Shown here in pieces: positions 23,234-35,309 of a stretch of 64,000 bases of DNA (the first letter of the stretch is position 1; each line of letters starts with the position of its first letter). The notes beneath the pieces are model-generated. The model saw only the letters and a list, made by a program, of their open reading frames with translations, was not told the DNA's origin and made no database searches. The position numbers and the translations under genes are program-made. The stretch covers positions 62,001 to 126,000 of the forward strand of contig JAIQDT010002851.1 of assembly GCA_021521415.1 (NCBI GenBank), read 5' to 3'. The stretch is from Bidens hawaiensis. Lineage: Eukaryota > Streptophyta > Magnoliopsida > Asterales > Asteraceae.

Positions 23234-23488
23234 CACTACAAAAAAATTTGCCTATAGTAACCTTTATTTCACAAAAAAAACTGTATTAGGTGAAGTTGCA
23301 TTAAATCTAGTGCAACTTTTTTGTTAGATAACGCAACTGTTCTTTCAATTGCAACACTTTTAAAGGGTTGCATTTGAAACAAACAGTTGCATTATCTAAT
23401 AAAAAAGTTGCATTAGGTCTAATGCAACTTCACCTAATGCAGTTTTTTTACGAAATAAAGGTTGCCTAAGGCCAATTTTTTGATAGTG
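23234..23488. mobile_element. CACTA-like foldback MITE (255 bp), near-perfect hairpin
   Basis: The ends CACTACAAAAAAATTTGCC and the complement of GGCCAATTTTTTGATAGTG pair. Inverted similarity then runs through almost the whole element, with paired words GGTGAAGTTGCATTA / TAATGCAACTTCACC and AAAAAAGTTGC / GCAACTTTTTT around a central ATTGCAACAC zone. The flanking triplets are ATA and ATG, so a TSD is only approximate. The long stem could make a hairpin transcript. Confidence 0.75.
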
Positions 23489-24231
23489 ATGGAAAGAAAA
23501 TTTGTCTTCTTTTCTTTTGAAGCCTAAATAGTGCCTATCCACTCATCTATTTGAGATCTCATAAAATGAGTCATGAGAAGTCCAAAAATATCCACTCAAA
23601 TATTGTTCCATTTATAATCTATAGCTGAAAAATCACCTGATAAATTTTCTATAATAATTATTAAATTAACGAATTGAACTTACATAACTAGAAGTTCTTA
23701 TAAATCAACCAAGATACTGTGATTTTGTGTCTTAATTGTTAATTGAAAAAATGGAAATCAAGCTGATATATATAATAGTAACTTACTAAGTGTGAACTGC
23801 ATAATTCAAATTCAGGGTTTATATGAAATTTTGGGATAATAGAGGCCTCTCCGGCTGGGGTGAGAACCACCGGTTAATATTGCTTCAAACATAGACGAAA
23901 TTATAAGAGATAGTGTACGTAATGTGGGAATATTTGCAAATAGGTCGAGAGCAAGATTGATTCGGAAGCTTCAAAGAACTACACCAAGTTAGATGCTATA
24001 TCTAATCTGCTTATATGGAGATGAACACAACTATTGCGAAATGTATCTTGCATAAAAAAGCACTGACTAGGCTTGTTAGAGAGAAAGAAAGAGAGGGTCT
24101 CTTTTCTGACTATTCTCTGACGTTGTAATCAGTAGAGTATGTGAAAGAGATTGGAGTGATAGTATTGTCAAACTATGATAATAAAGAGTGATGATACATC
24201 TGATGAATAGCGGAAGCCCTAAATCTCACAA
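23489..24231. other. Intergenic DNA, no gene seen
   Basis: No open frame of note, no terminal repeats found. The last 100 bp may belong to the decayed Copia region that follows. Confidence 0.45.
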
Positions 24232-25345
24232 AACGAAAGAATACGAACAAAACGCACCTTTGACTTAGAACTTCTCTGGGACATCATAGCATCCAAATGA
24301 TAATCAAGTAACACCCGTATCATCTTGACCCACATGCTCCTTAATGAGTAAACAAGTTCTCATCACAATAAACGGGCAACAGGTCAAGGTCAGGTTAACT
24401 AACTTCAAGTTGCTTCAAGTTTTAAAAGCAAGCCTCATTGATCACTAACAAAACTTTTGATATTATCAAATACCTCATCCTTGTGTTTCATAAGATTCAC
24501 CGAAACATCCCTCAAATAATCATAAATAACAGTAAGAAACTGTAAGGTCCTCAAACATCTAAATGAACAAGTTCGCCTTTTTGACTTAGTGATCAAGGAA
24601 GATGGTTCCCTATGTTGTTTAGCCTTATAACAAACATCAGAAAGGAGTAGAATTAACATGTTTTTTAAGCTTTAGACTATCCTCTAAGACATATAACACA
24701 TTCTCAAAGGGTTGTCCTAGTCTAGCATTCCACAAATTCAAAAAGGCATAGCTATTATAACACACTTTGGTGTTCGCAAAAGTGTTACTACACACATATA
24801 CACCATTTAGTTGACTACCAGTCACCATGACATTCTTTGTTAGAGAGTCCTGAATATACCAATTTGTTTCATTAATGACACGACCAATTTATTGTCTTCA
24901 TCTAGTTTGTAAACTAACATTAAATTAAATAACTATAGGAACAACAAACACATCATATAAAGTCGCCTTGCATGTCACCTAGATTAATGTTACCGATTTT
25001 AGTTACAATATCACTTGTGCCGTTAGGATGTTTAACTCCGACATTTACATTAGACACGTCCATTTGATAAATTAAACTAACATTAGACATGGCCATGTGT
25101 TGATTAGACCCTAAATCAACAACCCAACCCAACACGCACACTTAACAACGAGAGAATACGAACAAAATGAATCTCTGCCTTAAAACTTCTTTTGGACATC
25201 CAATGTATAGTATCTAAATGAGAATCAAGTAATATCCATGCCTTCTTGACCCGCGTGCTCCTTCGAGAGTAAATGGCTTCTCAACAGAATAAGCGAGTAA
25301 GCGGGTCAAGATCAAGTTAATTAACTCCAAACCCAATCCAAGCAT
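24232..25345 (-). pseudogene. Decayed Copia fragment (protease / GAG-pre-integrase), flanked by degenerate direct repeats
   Basis: On the minus strand 25141-24953 reads WVVDLGSNQHMAMSNVSLIY and VGVKHPNG, matching the Copia protease and following region. 24828-24637 continues with VTGSQLNGVYVC and LWNARLGQPFENVL (pre-integrase). 24659-24435 holds VCYKAKQHREP. The frames are broken and RT is absent. The segments 24232-24415 and 25150-25345 are about 75-80% alike in the same orientation (GAATACGAACAAAA, TCTTGACCC, TGCTCCTT, GAGTAAA). They are either an internal duplication or old flanking repeats. It is a different Copia family from the one at 1.8-6.6 kb. Confidence 0.7.
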
Positions 25346-26428
25346 CCTTTAAGCTAAGCCTAGTACAATCGTTAATCCTTTAGCAACCAAAATAATCATA
25401 GAAACCAAAACTAATAAACACATGAAATGGTTAACGGAGAGTCACATTAGAAAATATTCTAAACAAAAACAAACGCATATGTATGAGCTATTGAATTATT
25501 GAATCGTAACATAAGTAACATATAGATATTATTTTAAACAAGTACCGAATAAAATGGGGTTACCCCATCATAGTTGACTTGTGAGTTACATATAATGGAT
25601 TTTTGTAGGGCAAATAGAGCTCTTTTTATTTACCAGTCGCTATCATGGTTGGTTATATTATGGGCATGTTCAGAGGAGTCATTATTATAATTTGTTATGA
25701 ACGAGCAACATGTCATTTTATCTAACCATGGTGCTCCTATATATCACCCGGGTAACACGCTTAACATGATGCATCAAAGTATCATCTGAACCATGTATTA
25801 CATACTAGTTCTAAGGCTTGTTGGTACGTAGAGAATGTAACCTCTAAGGCTTGTTTATCAAAGGCTTTCCTATTATACCTCCTCACGACCAACTTAGCAT
25901 ATCGCGAGTGTCACATTTTTCAGCTGAAAATTCGACCTTTTCTCCTACCTCCAATTTGCCAAATGTTAGTATAAACATTTTTTAAAAAATTTTACGGTGC
26001 TCTAGTAAAAAGCAATTTGGTTAACATATTTAACGTATTAAAATGTTCGATATACAAAATATATAAATAACTGAATTAAAGGGTTAACGTTATCTTACAA
26101 AAAGAGGAAAAAAAGGTATTTTTCTACTTGAATAACGTATAATAATATTTTATATAACTACTTTTTAAAGAAAATGGAAATATTCAATAAAGTACTTGAA
26201 TAAAGTAAAAGCAATTGCTAGTGTGTCCATGTTACAAGTTAAGACGATTCAAAAAGCAAAAAAGTTGTCTCGTCTGATTGTTTTGTTCCAACCTCCAATA
26301 TTCATGCATTCACGGCTCTAGAAGTGGATTTAATAATAGAAACTTTAAGTATGATTAAAAGATTAATTATATTACTAGATGTCTCCTCAAAATACTCGCA
26401 ACACGGCATTTTTGCTATGCTAATCACT
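25346..26428. other. Intergenic DNA, no gene seen
   Basis: AT-rich sequence without terminal repeats or coding frames that I can support. Confidence 0.5.
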
Positions 26429-27065
26429 TAGGGCTGTCAATTTATGACACAGACCTGTTAAAACGACATGACATGGGCTTTAACAAGTTTATGTTTGATC
26501 TTAACAGGTTTCGTGTCTTTAAAAAGTTTTCTTAATTAAGACATGTTAAAATTCGTGTCCTAACAGGTTAAAGATCTGTTAACCTGCTAGTAACCTGTGT
26601 AGATTTTTAATTTAAAAATAATATATAAATATACACTTCTAAAAATTCCTAAACCTAAAGTCATACTCATATATGGCATTTCACTTATTTTCGTTAGAAC
26701 CCATTATTATATTTTTAATGTATGCTATAATTTGCTTCTATGGTTTTTTGTTTAAAGTATATTAAGGATTTGTGGTTTTTTGTTTCATATATGTTAAGGA
26801 TTGTGGTTTTTTGTTTCAAATATGCTATGGATTTTGTATTAACTAAGACTTTTATGCTTGTTTTGAAAATTTTGTTGTCATTACACATGTATTATTCATT
26901 GTATGTTCTAACAGGTCTCTTAACAGGTCTTAACAAGTTAACATGTTACTAAACAGGTTTGTGTTCGTGCTTAGAAAAACTGACACGATTAGTTATCGTG
27001 TCGTGTTTAGTACAACATATCACCATGCTTTATCGTGGGGTGCCCGACATGTTATGACAGCCCTA
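26429..27065. mobile_element. hAT-like MITE (637 bp), TSD not conserved
   Basis: Ends are TAGGGCTGTCA and TGACAGCCCTA, exact inverted repeats of a type common among plant hAT MITEs. Subterminal zones carry many copies of AACAGGT, ACATG and GACACG words in both directions. The flanking octamers TAATCACT and CTCGCTCT do not match, so the insertion is old, or one flank has been rearranged. No transposase. Confidence 0.75.
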
Positions 27066-27202
27066 CTCGCTCTTGTGGAAGATGTATACTTGGCGTGCGC
27101 CCGTTTAAGGATGCCCGCACATATGTACGAACGGGAGACCAATGGAGGTGTTGGGTGGCGTGCGCCCGTGCACCCGTTTGTTTGTTTTTTTTAACTAGTT
27201 AG

Positions 27203-27370
27203 GTTTGTTTACTTTTGTTAAAAAAATGTGTTTTGGTTTATTTATTTTTGTTAAAAAAATTGTCCGGTCCGTTTATTTTTGTTAAAAACTGGTTCAGATC
27301 ATTTACTTTTGTTTGAAAAAATAATTCGGTTAATTTATTTTTGTTAAAAAAGTAGTTCAACTTATTTATT
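27203..27370 (+). repeat. Degenerate tandem array, about five units of 31-34 bp
   Basis: Each unit resembles TTTATTTTTGTTAAAAAA followed by a variable GT/CGG-containing spacer. Units start near 27203, 27237, 27271, 27302 and 27333. Non-coding. Confidence 0.7.
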
Positions 27371-28189
27371 ATTTTACCATAGGGTTAAATAAATAAAAGA
27401 TATTATTTTATCCTTGACTTAATGAAAAAACAAATGGGGTAACGATACTACTAAAATAACATGATTTAAAAATGTAAAAATGTTGCGTAGTTTGTCAAAC
27501 CTCGTGTATGAAAAAGGCACTTAACTTAATGAATAAAATCTATACTATGAATTGACTAAATGGTTTTGATCCATGTCTCATGAATAGCTAGAATGAATGA
27601 GATGAAAGATTAGGAATTATGAGAAATGTAGGTTTGACATTTAAACTTCAACATTTTCTTTTAGTAGTATAGTAAGATAAGATAAGATTAATTTTAGCTT
27701 AAGATATGGTGTATTCAACTTTTCAGTAAAAAAAACAGCAGTTATATCCCAAAACGAAAACTACAAAATTGGGGGGGGGGGGGTATGAACACGGGGACTA
27801 GCAGTTATAAATGTTAACAAAAATATGTATATGCAATCCAATCAAAACATTGCACTTATTCTTAAAGAACAAACAACAATTATCTACTATTATCCGTGAA
27901 CGCTCATCTCGGAGTATTACTTTCTCTAACATAAATCACCACAAACGAGTTATGTGTTTCTCAATGAAGACTCGAAACTACTCAATCATCCTTTGATCGA
28001 ATTTCCTAACATAAATCACCAAAAACCGACTTATTTGTTTCTCAATGAAATTAAACTCGAAACTACTCAACGTCCTGCAGATCGATTCTTGTTATAATAT
28101 TTAACATGCTAATGAAAACATCTACCATCGCAACAAACGGGGTTTTGTCGATTCATACTAGTTGAACCAATATGATATATAAGTCGGTT

Positions 28190-28510
28190 AATCTCAATAT
28201 TTTTCAATTAGAATTGTCCGTACATCTTGTCGTTTTTCCTAATAAAAAAATAGTATAGGAAAATAATATCTCAAGATCAATGTTAAAATATAACTTGCAA
28301 GTGGTATATAGTCGTATAGAAAAATGAAAACTAAATAATATTTTTATTGTAGTAGGTTCCAGTTTATGCATAAAATACCAGTCACGACATATATACTGTT
28401 TTAGGCCTTTTGGCATCAAACGATGATTCTATGAAACACGCCGTTATTACATTAAAGACACTTGCCAACCAGAAACAAAAGAGAAACTACTTTATATTCT
28501 ATTTAATATA
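28190..28510. repeat. Dispersed paralogous segment, copy C
   Basis: Collinear with copies A and B: CATCTTGTC...TTTTTCCTAATAAAA, GCAAGTGGTA, GTAGTAGGTTCCA, TATGCATAAAATA, TTTTGGCATCAAA, GACACTTGCCAACCAGAAAC and GAAACTACTTT. It shares some words with A only and others with B only, so all three descend from one longer ancestor. The Ty3 element inserted about 400 bp to its right. Confidence 0.55.
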
Positions 28511-28900
28511 TAATTTATATATAACAATATCTATTTGTCTTCAACTTTTAGAACTTTATAGATGTTGTCATCTAAGTTATTAAATGGTAATCATACATAT
28601 TTTTAAATTCTTTTTTATAACAGTTAAATAAACATATTTTCTAAATAATATAATATAAATACATAATAGAAATGCGAAATACATGCTACACAAATGTACA
28701 GAATTCAAATCAACATTTGCATCAACGATTAGAAGGTCTTAAATTTAAGTCTTTCAGATAATATAAATTTGTTATTAAGAAAAACAAATAAATATTTGCA
28801 CATATAAGAATCCAACGAGGAGTTAGATTTGGCTTTCATTTTTTCTTTTTACTATATAAAAAGCTATTATTAAGAAATAGTGTTTACAATGATTGACATC

Positions 28901-29886
28901 TGAAGAGGTAGGTCCCAGCAGAGCCCAGTTGGACCCGCAAGACTCACCTTGAAGAGGGACGTCTGCGCAAGGACCAACTGCTTCCGCAGGACCCACCATG
29001 CTCAGAGATGAAGACCTTACGCGCAGTACGCCAGCTGTTCCCGCAGGGAAAGCCTCCCAATGGTGAAGTACCCCGCTTGTTCCCGCAGCTGCGGATACAA
29101 GCCATCAGGGAAGGCTACCCGCACTAATAGCAAGGCTACACGCACAAGGCACTAACTCTTGATACTTCAGTAATGTCACCTGAAGGAATGAGCAAGGCGG
29201 GAATACTCCCGCCCAAATGAGCCAGTCCGTATGCTTCTGGAAGATCTTTTGTACTATACCTGCCAAGGTATGGGCAAAATAGACGATCTGACCAAAACAG
29301 CCCATGAACCAATCACAGGGTGACAGTTCACCGACAACAGTACGAGGAGGAGCACCCTCTAGTACTGTTTGTCACTATTAGCCGCTGCCTACTCACCAAC
29401 CCTCACTGTGGGACGTGCGTAGCCTACAGTTGGTGGAACAGTGCATAGCCGGCAGTAAAGGAACAGTATACAGCCGGCCTTGTCACTATCGGCCGCAGCC
29501 TATCCACCAACTAGCATGGCTTGTGCGTAGCCCACTGTTAGTAGAACAGGAATACTATTCAGCCGGCTGTACCTTCTTGGAAACCTACCTTCAGCTATAA
29601 ATACTCCAACACCTTGGAATGGTAAGGACATCATCTGATATCTCATTATCTTATCTTCTCTAGCAATCTCTTAATATACACTTATATTCAGAGCAATCTA
29701 GTCTGATTCTCACGCCGGAGGGTGGTCACAAGGAGGAACCCCCCCCTTCTCAGTGACGAGCTTACGGTGTCTGTTTTGCAGGTCACCTGAAGAACAACTT
29801 TCTTTGCTGGACCTCATCCTCGTGGGAAACATTACTTAACCCCAAGATTATCCGTAATCTGCCCGGGGTCACTTAGTGTTTCTTCA
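28901..29886 (+). repeat. Ty3 5' LTR
   Basis: Starts TGAAGAGGTAGG, ends TGTTTCTTCA. A TATAAATA box lies at 29596-29603. The U3 part repeats short modules (a CCGGC/GCCGGC word after AGTA-type stretches, and GCGTAGCC twice) between about 29410 and 29575, which looks like a cluster of enhancer-type repeats. Ends TG/CA are canonical. Confidence 0.93.
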
Positions 29887-29887
29887 T

Positions 29888-29902
29888 TGGCGCCATCCGT
29901 GC
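29888..29902 (+). other. Ty3 primer binding site
   Basis: TGGCGCCATCCGTGC follows the 5' LTR after one or two bases. TGG at the start is expected for pairing with a tRNA CCA end. I cannot assign the tRNA with certainty. TGGCGCC is also the start of the site used by related Athila/Tat elements. Confidence 0.75.
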
Positions 29903-29948
29903 ATAAAAGCTAGAACTAATTCTTTGTTTTTTCAAAATTTCTGAAGAA

Positions 29949-32900
29949 ATGGTTAACGTTACTCCGGTCCCAAAGCCAGTAAGTGATCAAGAAACCCCGG
30001 TAACCACAACCCCAGCAACTGGGGGGAACACCGGCGGTTATACAAATTTTACGAACACTACCCCGGTTACCCAAGCCGGGACAAGTGTAGTAAACAATAT
30101 TTCACTAGGGTTCACTGATGCCCAGTTAGAGAAACGGACGAGGGTCCCTCACCAAACACTCGATCAAGTTAAGGCGTGGGCCGAAGCACGTCAGAAGGAG
30201 TTCCAAGCTGAGTTGGATGAACGCTTACGTTCACTTCAACAGGCTGACGAATTCGGCAGTACTCGCCAACATCTCAACATGAACAGTGAGTGCGAGTACT
30301 CAGACGATGAGCGGGAAGAATCCGATACCGACGCAAACCCTCGCCATAAGGCAAAAGGGAAGCGTAAGGAAACGGACTTCCAACCGACAAGGAATTTTGG
30401 AGAAACCTTTAAACCAACGAACGCGGGGAGAAACCCACGTGACTTCTCCAAAACCTTTAGACCAACTGCTGCAAATGCAGGAAAGTCCAAGTTTGCAAGG
30501 GACATTGCGGAAGCAATCGCCCCGAGAAGTGCCAAACAAATGTCCAACATCGGCACTTATGATGGTCTATCCGACCCAGACGACCACTTGAACAGATTCA
30601 TTGCGGGGGCAACCGTCAGTAACTGGACGGAACCCACGTGGTGTTATATGTTCCAGATGACTCTGGTTGGAGTGGCCAGGGCATGGTTCGATCGTTTACC
30701 GGTCCACCACATATATGATTGGGCGGACTTTCAGAACAAGTTCAGCCAACACTTCAGCCAACAGAGGAAATATACTGAAGAACAGTGGACGATCCTCAAC
30801 TGCGTTAGAGAGGATGATGAATCTTTACTAGACTTCATCACTCGTTTCAACTCCAAAAAGCTGAGTCTGGGCAACATAAGTGAAGATCTGGTTCGCGCAG
30901 CTTTCATCCAGGGCGCCGAATACCCAGAGCTTATCCGCACATTGACGGGTAAGGACGGCATGCCATCCACATGGGATGCCATCATGACGGCGGCCAAGCG
31001 CTTTGCCGAGACGGAGAAGCAACTGGGAAGGGATCTTCCCCAGAGTACACACCTCTACACGCAAAGGACTAGAGAAAACAATGTTCGGATCGCCCGGCAG
31101 AACAAAAAGAGGAAGCTAGGTATTTGGCAGTCAAGGGTAAACTTTGACACCTCATCCAGCTCTCACCCTCTTGTTGGCGGAAGAGATAACACACACCCTT
31201 CAAGCCGAAAACACCGGTGGACGCCACTCACCAAAAGCGTCATGGAGATATTCGCCACCGAAAAACTACCATGGCCAAAAGCTCCAATGATCCGGCAGCG
31301 ACCTAATGCGGATCAAAGCAAATCCTGTGACTTCCACGGGACAAAAGGTCATAGTACGGAGGAGTGTACATCCTTGAAGGATATTGTTGAAACATTCGTC
31401 AAGGATGGAAAATTGGCACACCTTGTGGCATCAATCAAGAAGGGAGGAAGGAATGATAACCGGTATAGAGGCAACGGACGAAAGCCCGTTGACATCAGCA
31501 TCAACATGGTTCATGGCAACATCAGAGGAAGAAAAAGGCGAGCGACAGAACCATGCGCGTGGAAGGAAGCTGAGGTGCGCTTCCCGCGAGTGCCAGGAGG
31601 ACCCAGCAAAGAAGGCCCTATCGTCATCAAAAGCCAGCTGGGGCACTACATCACTTCTCGCACTCTTGCTGACAACGGCGCCTCGTCAACGGTGATGTAC
31701 AGGCAGTTCTTCGACAAGCTAGATGACGAAGACAAGGAACGCCTGGAAACGGTCTACGCCTCGATGGAAGGGTTCGACGGCAGCACAAACACCCCCCTGG
31801 GTATCCTATCTTTCCCCGTCACTCTTACGGACGGGAATCACTCACGCACAGAAGACGTGGATTTTGTCGTGATGAGGAAGCCACACCACACATACGACAT
31901 TCTCTTCGGAAGAGACGGGATGGCAAGATTCAACGCCGTGGTATCTTCAGTCCACGGCATGATGGGATGGCCAACAGCTGAGGGTGTAGCGATGATCACC
32001 GGCATTCCCCAGGTATGCATCGCATCTGTCTCATCTAAACCCAAACCAAAGATGGCTAAACCAACCATCACCGAACCGGAAAGGTGGGCCTTCAACGGCA
32101 AATACCCTGACCAGGCCGTTACCATTGGCCCAACAGTTGTTGATCCCACACGCACCTTACTCAAACGCTTACTACAGAAAAACGCTGACATCTTCGCGTG
32201 GACACCAGCTGACATGACTGGTGTACCCCGAAGTAAGGCAGAGCATAAGCTCAAGTGCGATCCGGCTGTTACGCCAGTCGTACAAAAGCGCAGAGTAATG
32301 GGGCCAGAACAAACTAACGCGTGTAGAACCCAAGTCAAGGAACTCCTTGACGAAGGCATCGTACGCGTTAGCAGATATCAAACATGGGTTGCAAATCCCG
32401 TTATGGTACCGAAGAATAACAAACAATGGCGCATGTGCATAGATTTCAAGGACTTAAACAAAGCATGCCCCAAAGATTGTTATCCGTTACCCGAAATTGA
32501 TCTTAAGGTGGATTCGTTGGCACCGTTTCGCCTTAAATGCTTCCTGGATGCGTATAAGGGGTACCATCAAATCCACATGGCCGTTGATGATCAGGACAAA
32601 ACCGCTTTTCGGACGCCCGATGGTACATTTTGTTATCAAATGATGCAATTTGGACTCAAGAATGCCGGGTCCACATACCAACGCCTGATGGACAACCAGT
32701 TTCATGCCCAAATTGGGAGGAACTTGGAAGTCTACATGGATGACTTGGTCATCAAAAGCCCTGACGCAGAAGCGATGTTGAAAGACATCGAAGAAACTTT
32801 CAACACGCTCAGAAAGATAAACATGAAGCTCAACCCGAGCAAGTGTGCCTTTGGAATGGAAGAAGGGAAGTTCTTGGGGGTCATCGTCACTAAAGATGGC

Positions 32901-33455
32901 TTCAGAGCGAACCCTGAAAAGGTCGAAGCCATTATCAAAATGGAATCACCTACTACCATCAAACAGGCTCAGACGCTGAATGGACGACTAGTCGCACTTA
33001 ATCGCTTTTTGGCAAACCACGCGGATAAGTCGTTTGCTTTCGTGTCAACGTTGAGAAACTGTTTAAAGAAAACGCACTTCCGCTGGACACCAGAAGCGGA
33101 AGCAGCTTTTCAGGAGATTCGGTCACGCTTGATCGAACTCCCGACGCTCACAGCACCAAAAGCGGGGGAGGAGTTAATCATATACCTTTCCGCAACAGAT
33201 AGAGCAACCGGGGCGGTCCTGCTAGTTGAACGGAAAAGCATCCAGATGCCAATCTATTATGTCAGCCGTATCCTAACAGACGTAGAAACCCGGTACTCTA
33301 CCCTCGAAAAATTAGTCTTAGCACTTATACACGCCTCACGCAGGTTAAGACGATATTTCCAGGGTCACCCAATCACCATTCTCTCCAACTTCAAACTTGC
33401 AAACGTTCTACGCAAACCCGAGTTATCGGGACGCCTAGCCAAATGGGCAATTTAG
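29949..33455 (+). pseudogene. Ty3 gag, protease, RT and first RNase H (1168 codons to an amber stop)
   Basis: The frame starts about 50 bp after the primer site. Gag core lies at about residues 200-330 (SNIGTYDGLSDPDDHLNRF, ARAWFDRLP). A zinc knuckle, CDFHGTKGHSTEEC, is at 460-473. The protease active site DNGAS is at about 575. RT starts near 760 and shows CIDFKDLNKACPKDCYPLP, LDAYKGYHQIHM and YMDDLVI (YMDD at 929). The first RNase H (from about 1078, YLSATDRATGAVLL) lacks the usual first catalytic Asp. Such loss is known in Tat elements, where the second RNase H is thought to take over. Codon use and GC content are unlike the AT-rich surroundings. The frame closes at TAG 33453-33455 inside the connection region, but continues unchanged beyond it. 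Confidence 0.93.
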
Positions 33456-34472
33456 TTGGGGGAATACGCGATAAAGTATAAGCCAAGACCAGCCATAAAA
33501 GGCCAGGTTTTGGCCGACTTTATTGCGGATGTGCCTGCATCGCAGGAAAAAGAGTGCCAGGAAGAGGCTCAACCCTCTCCAGCACAGGACATCAATGATG
33601 TCTGGCGACTCTACACTGATAAAGCAGCCAGTAACGAGGGTTCAGGCGCAGGGCTGAAACTAACCAACCCAGCAGGCCAAGAATACACTTACGCTATTCG
33701 GCTGGATTTTCCAAGTACGAATAACGAAGCCGAGTATGAAGCATTCTTGGCCGGGCTGAGAATTGCGCGTAAGATGGGAGTGAAACACTTGGAAGCCCAC
33801 GTGGATTCCATGTTAGTAGCCAATCAAATCAACGGGACGTACACGGCCGTGAACGACACAATGGCCCTGTACCTCGCACAAGCAAAAACCCTTATGCGCG
33901 ATTTTAACGATTGCAAAGTCATACACGTCAAGCGTAGTGAAAACAAATCTGCGGATGTGTTAAGCAAGCTTGCATCATTAGCCTTCACCCACTTGGGAAA
34001 GGACATCCGCATTGAACTCCTCGAGGCACCTTCGGTCCCACACAAGGAAATTTGTGTCATCCAAACCGGCACAGAAACGTGGATGACACCAATAATAAAA
34101 TACCTTGCGGCAGGTACACTACCAGAGTCAAAAACACAGGCAAGAAAACTACGCTGTAAAGCACTGAATTATCAACTCATCAATGACATCCTTTACAGAC
34201 GTAACTTTCTCGGCCCACTCTTAAGATGTGTGGACAACCAAGATGCTGACTACCTCCTAAGGGAAGTACACGAAGGCATCTGTGGAGTACACGCAGGCCC
34301 ACGCGCTGTTGTAGCTAAGCTAAACAACGCGGGGTACTTTTGGCCGGGGATGCATACGGATGCGCTGGCATACATCAGAAAATGCAGGTCTTGTCAGCTC
34401 TACGCACCCAACACGCATCGCCCGAAGAATGAACTTGTTCCAGTCACCTCTTCATGGCCATTTCAGAAGTAG
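33456..34472 (+). pseudogene. Ty3 second (archaeal-type) RNase H and integrase zinc domain
   Basis: Same frame as the upstream piece, between two amber codons (33453-33455 and 34470-34472). The RNase H (33600-33990) shows LYTDKAASNEGSGAGL, NNEAEYEAFLAGL, HVDSMLVANQINGTY and SADVLSKLA, so the D-E-D-D set is present. The usual Gly after the first Asp is Lys here. The integrase HHCC domain follows at about 34255-34400 (REVHEGICGVHAGP, CRSCQ). The second stop falls just before the integrase core. Both breaks are single-codon events without frameshift. Confidence 0.9.
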
Positions 34473-35309
34473 GCCATCGATGTGACAGGCCCATTTCCTA
34501 CAGCAGCAGGAAATGTTCAGTTCCTAGTGGTAGCCATCGACTACTTCACCAAGTGGATAGAAGCAAAACCCTTAGCCCAAATAACCGCGAAACATATCAA
34601 AAAATTTATTTGGGAATTTATTATTTGTCGTTTTGGACTTCCACAGAATTTGGTGAGCGATAACGGCACCAACTTTGCTGACAAGAAGCTACAAAAGTGG
34701 CTGGAAGAACTTCAAATCACCCACACTTTTACCTCAGTGGCGCACCCGCAGGGTAATGGTGAGGTAGAAAGAGCAAATAAGAGCATCGTCGAAGGCATAA
34801 AGAAAAGACTCTTGGAACACAGATCCGGCTGGGTGGACGAGCTTCCGCACGTCCTTTGGGCAAACAGAATGCTGAAAAAGGCCAGTACGGGAGAAACCCC
34901 GTTCAGTCTCACTTATGGCACTGAAGCCATGGTCCCGGTCGAAATTGGTTTACCCTCACCAAGGGTCTTGATTCAGCCAGAAGACAATGATGCGGAAAGA
35001 CGGTTAGACCTTATGCTAACCGAGGAACGCAGAGACTTAGCCGCGGTGCGTGAAGAGAACTACAAGCGACAAATGCAAAAGTACTACAACACGCGGGTAA
35101 AACTCTGCAACTTCAATGTAGGAGACTACATACTGCGTAACAACGAGGCTTCGAACCAACAACGCCCAGGAAAACTGGCCCCGGTCTGGGAGGGGCCATA
35201 CATCATCAAAGAAGTTCTGGGAAAGGGCGCGTACCGGCTCGAAAGGCTCGATGGCACTCCCATCCCAAGAACATGGAATGGAGCTCAATTACGCAAATGT
35301 TACATGTAG
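34473..35309 (+). pseudogene. Ty3 integrase core and C-terminus
   Basis: Continues the same frame to TAG at 35307-35309. The DDE core is complete: AIDVTGPFP directly after the stop codon, then VSDNGTNF near 34660 and NGEVERANKS near 34765. The C-terminal part (RPGKLAPVWEGPYIIKEVLG, GAYRLERLDG) is the usual Tat integrase tail, without a chromodomain. A new start is available at 34482, but it lies after the first catalytic Asp, so that product would lack it. Confidence 0.92.

Larger units (their letters stand above)
27066..28900. other. Intergenic DNA with small tandem repeats, up to the Ty3 element
   Basis: Holds a five-unit degenerate array at 27203-27370, a poly-G run at about 27771-27783, a two-unit repeat of about 80 bp at 27928-28090 (ACATAAATCACCA, TTTCTCAATGAA, CGAAACTACTCAA), and paralogous segment copy C at 28190-28510. 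No gene is seen. Confidence 0.55.

Noticed and set aside
29415..29600. 61-codon frame in the Ty3 5' LTR, repeated in the 3' LTR (40735-40920)
   Set aside because: It covers the U3 repeat modules and TATA region, so it would not be in the element's RNA as a message. It is duplicated only because the LTR is duplicated.
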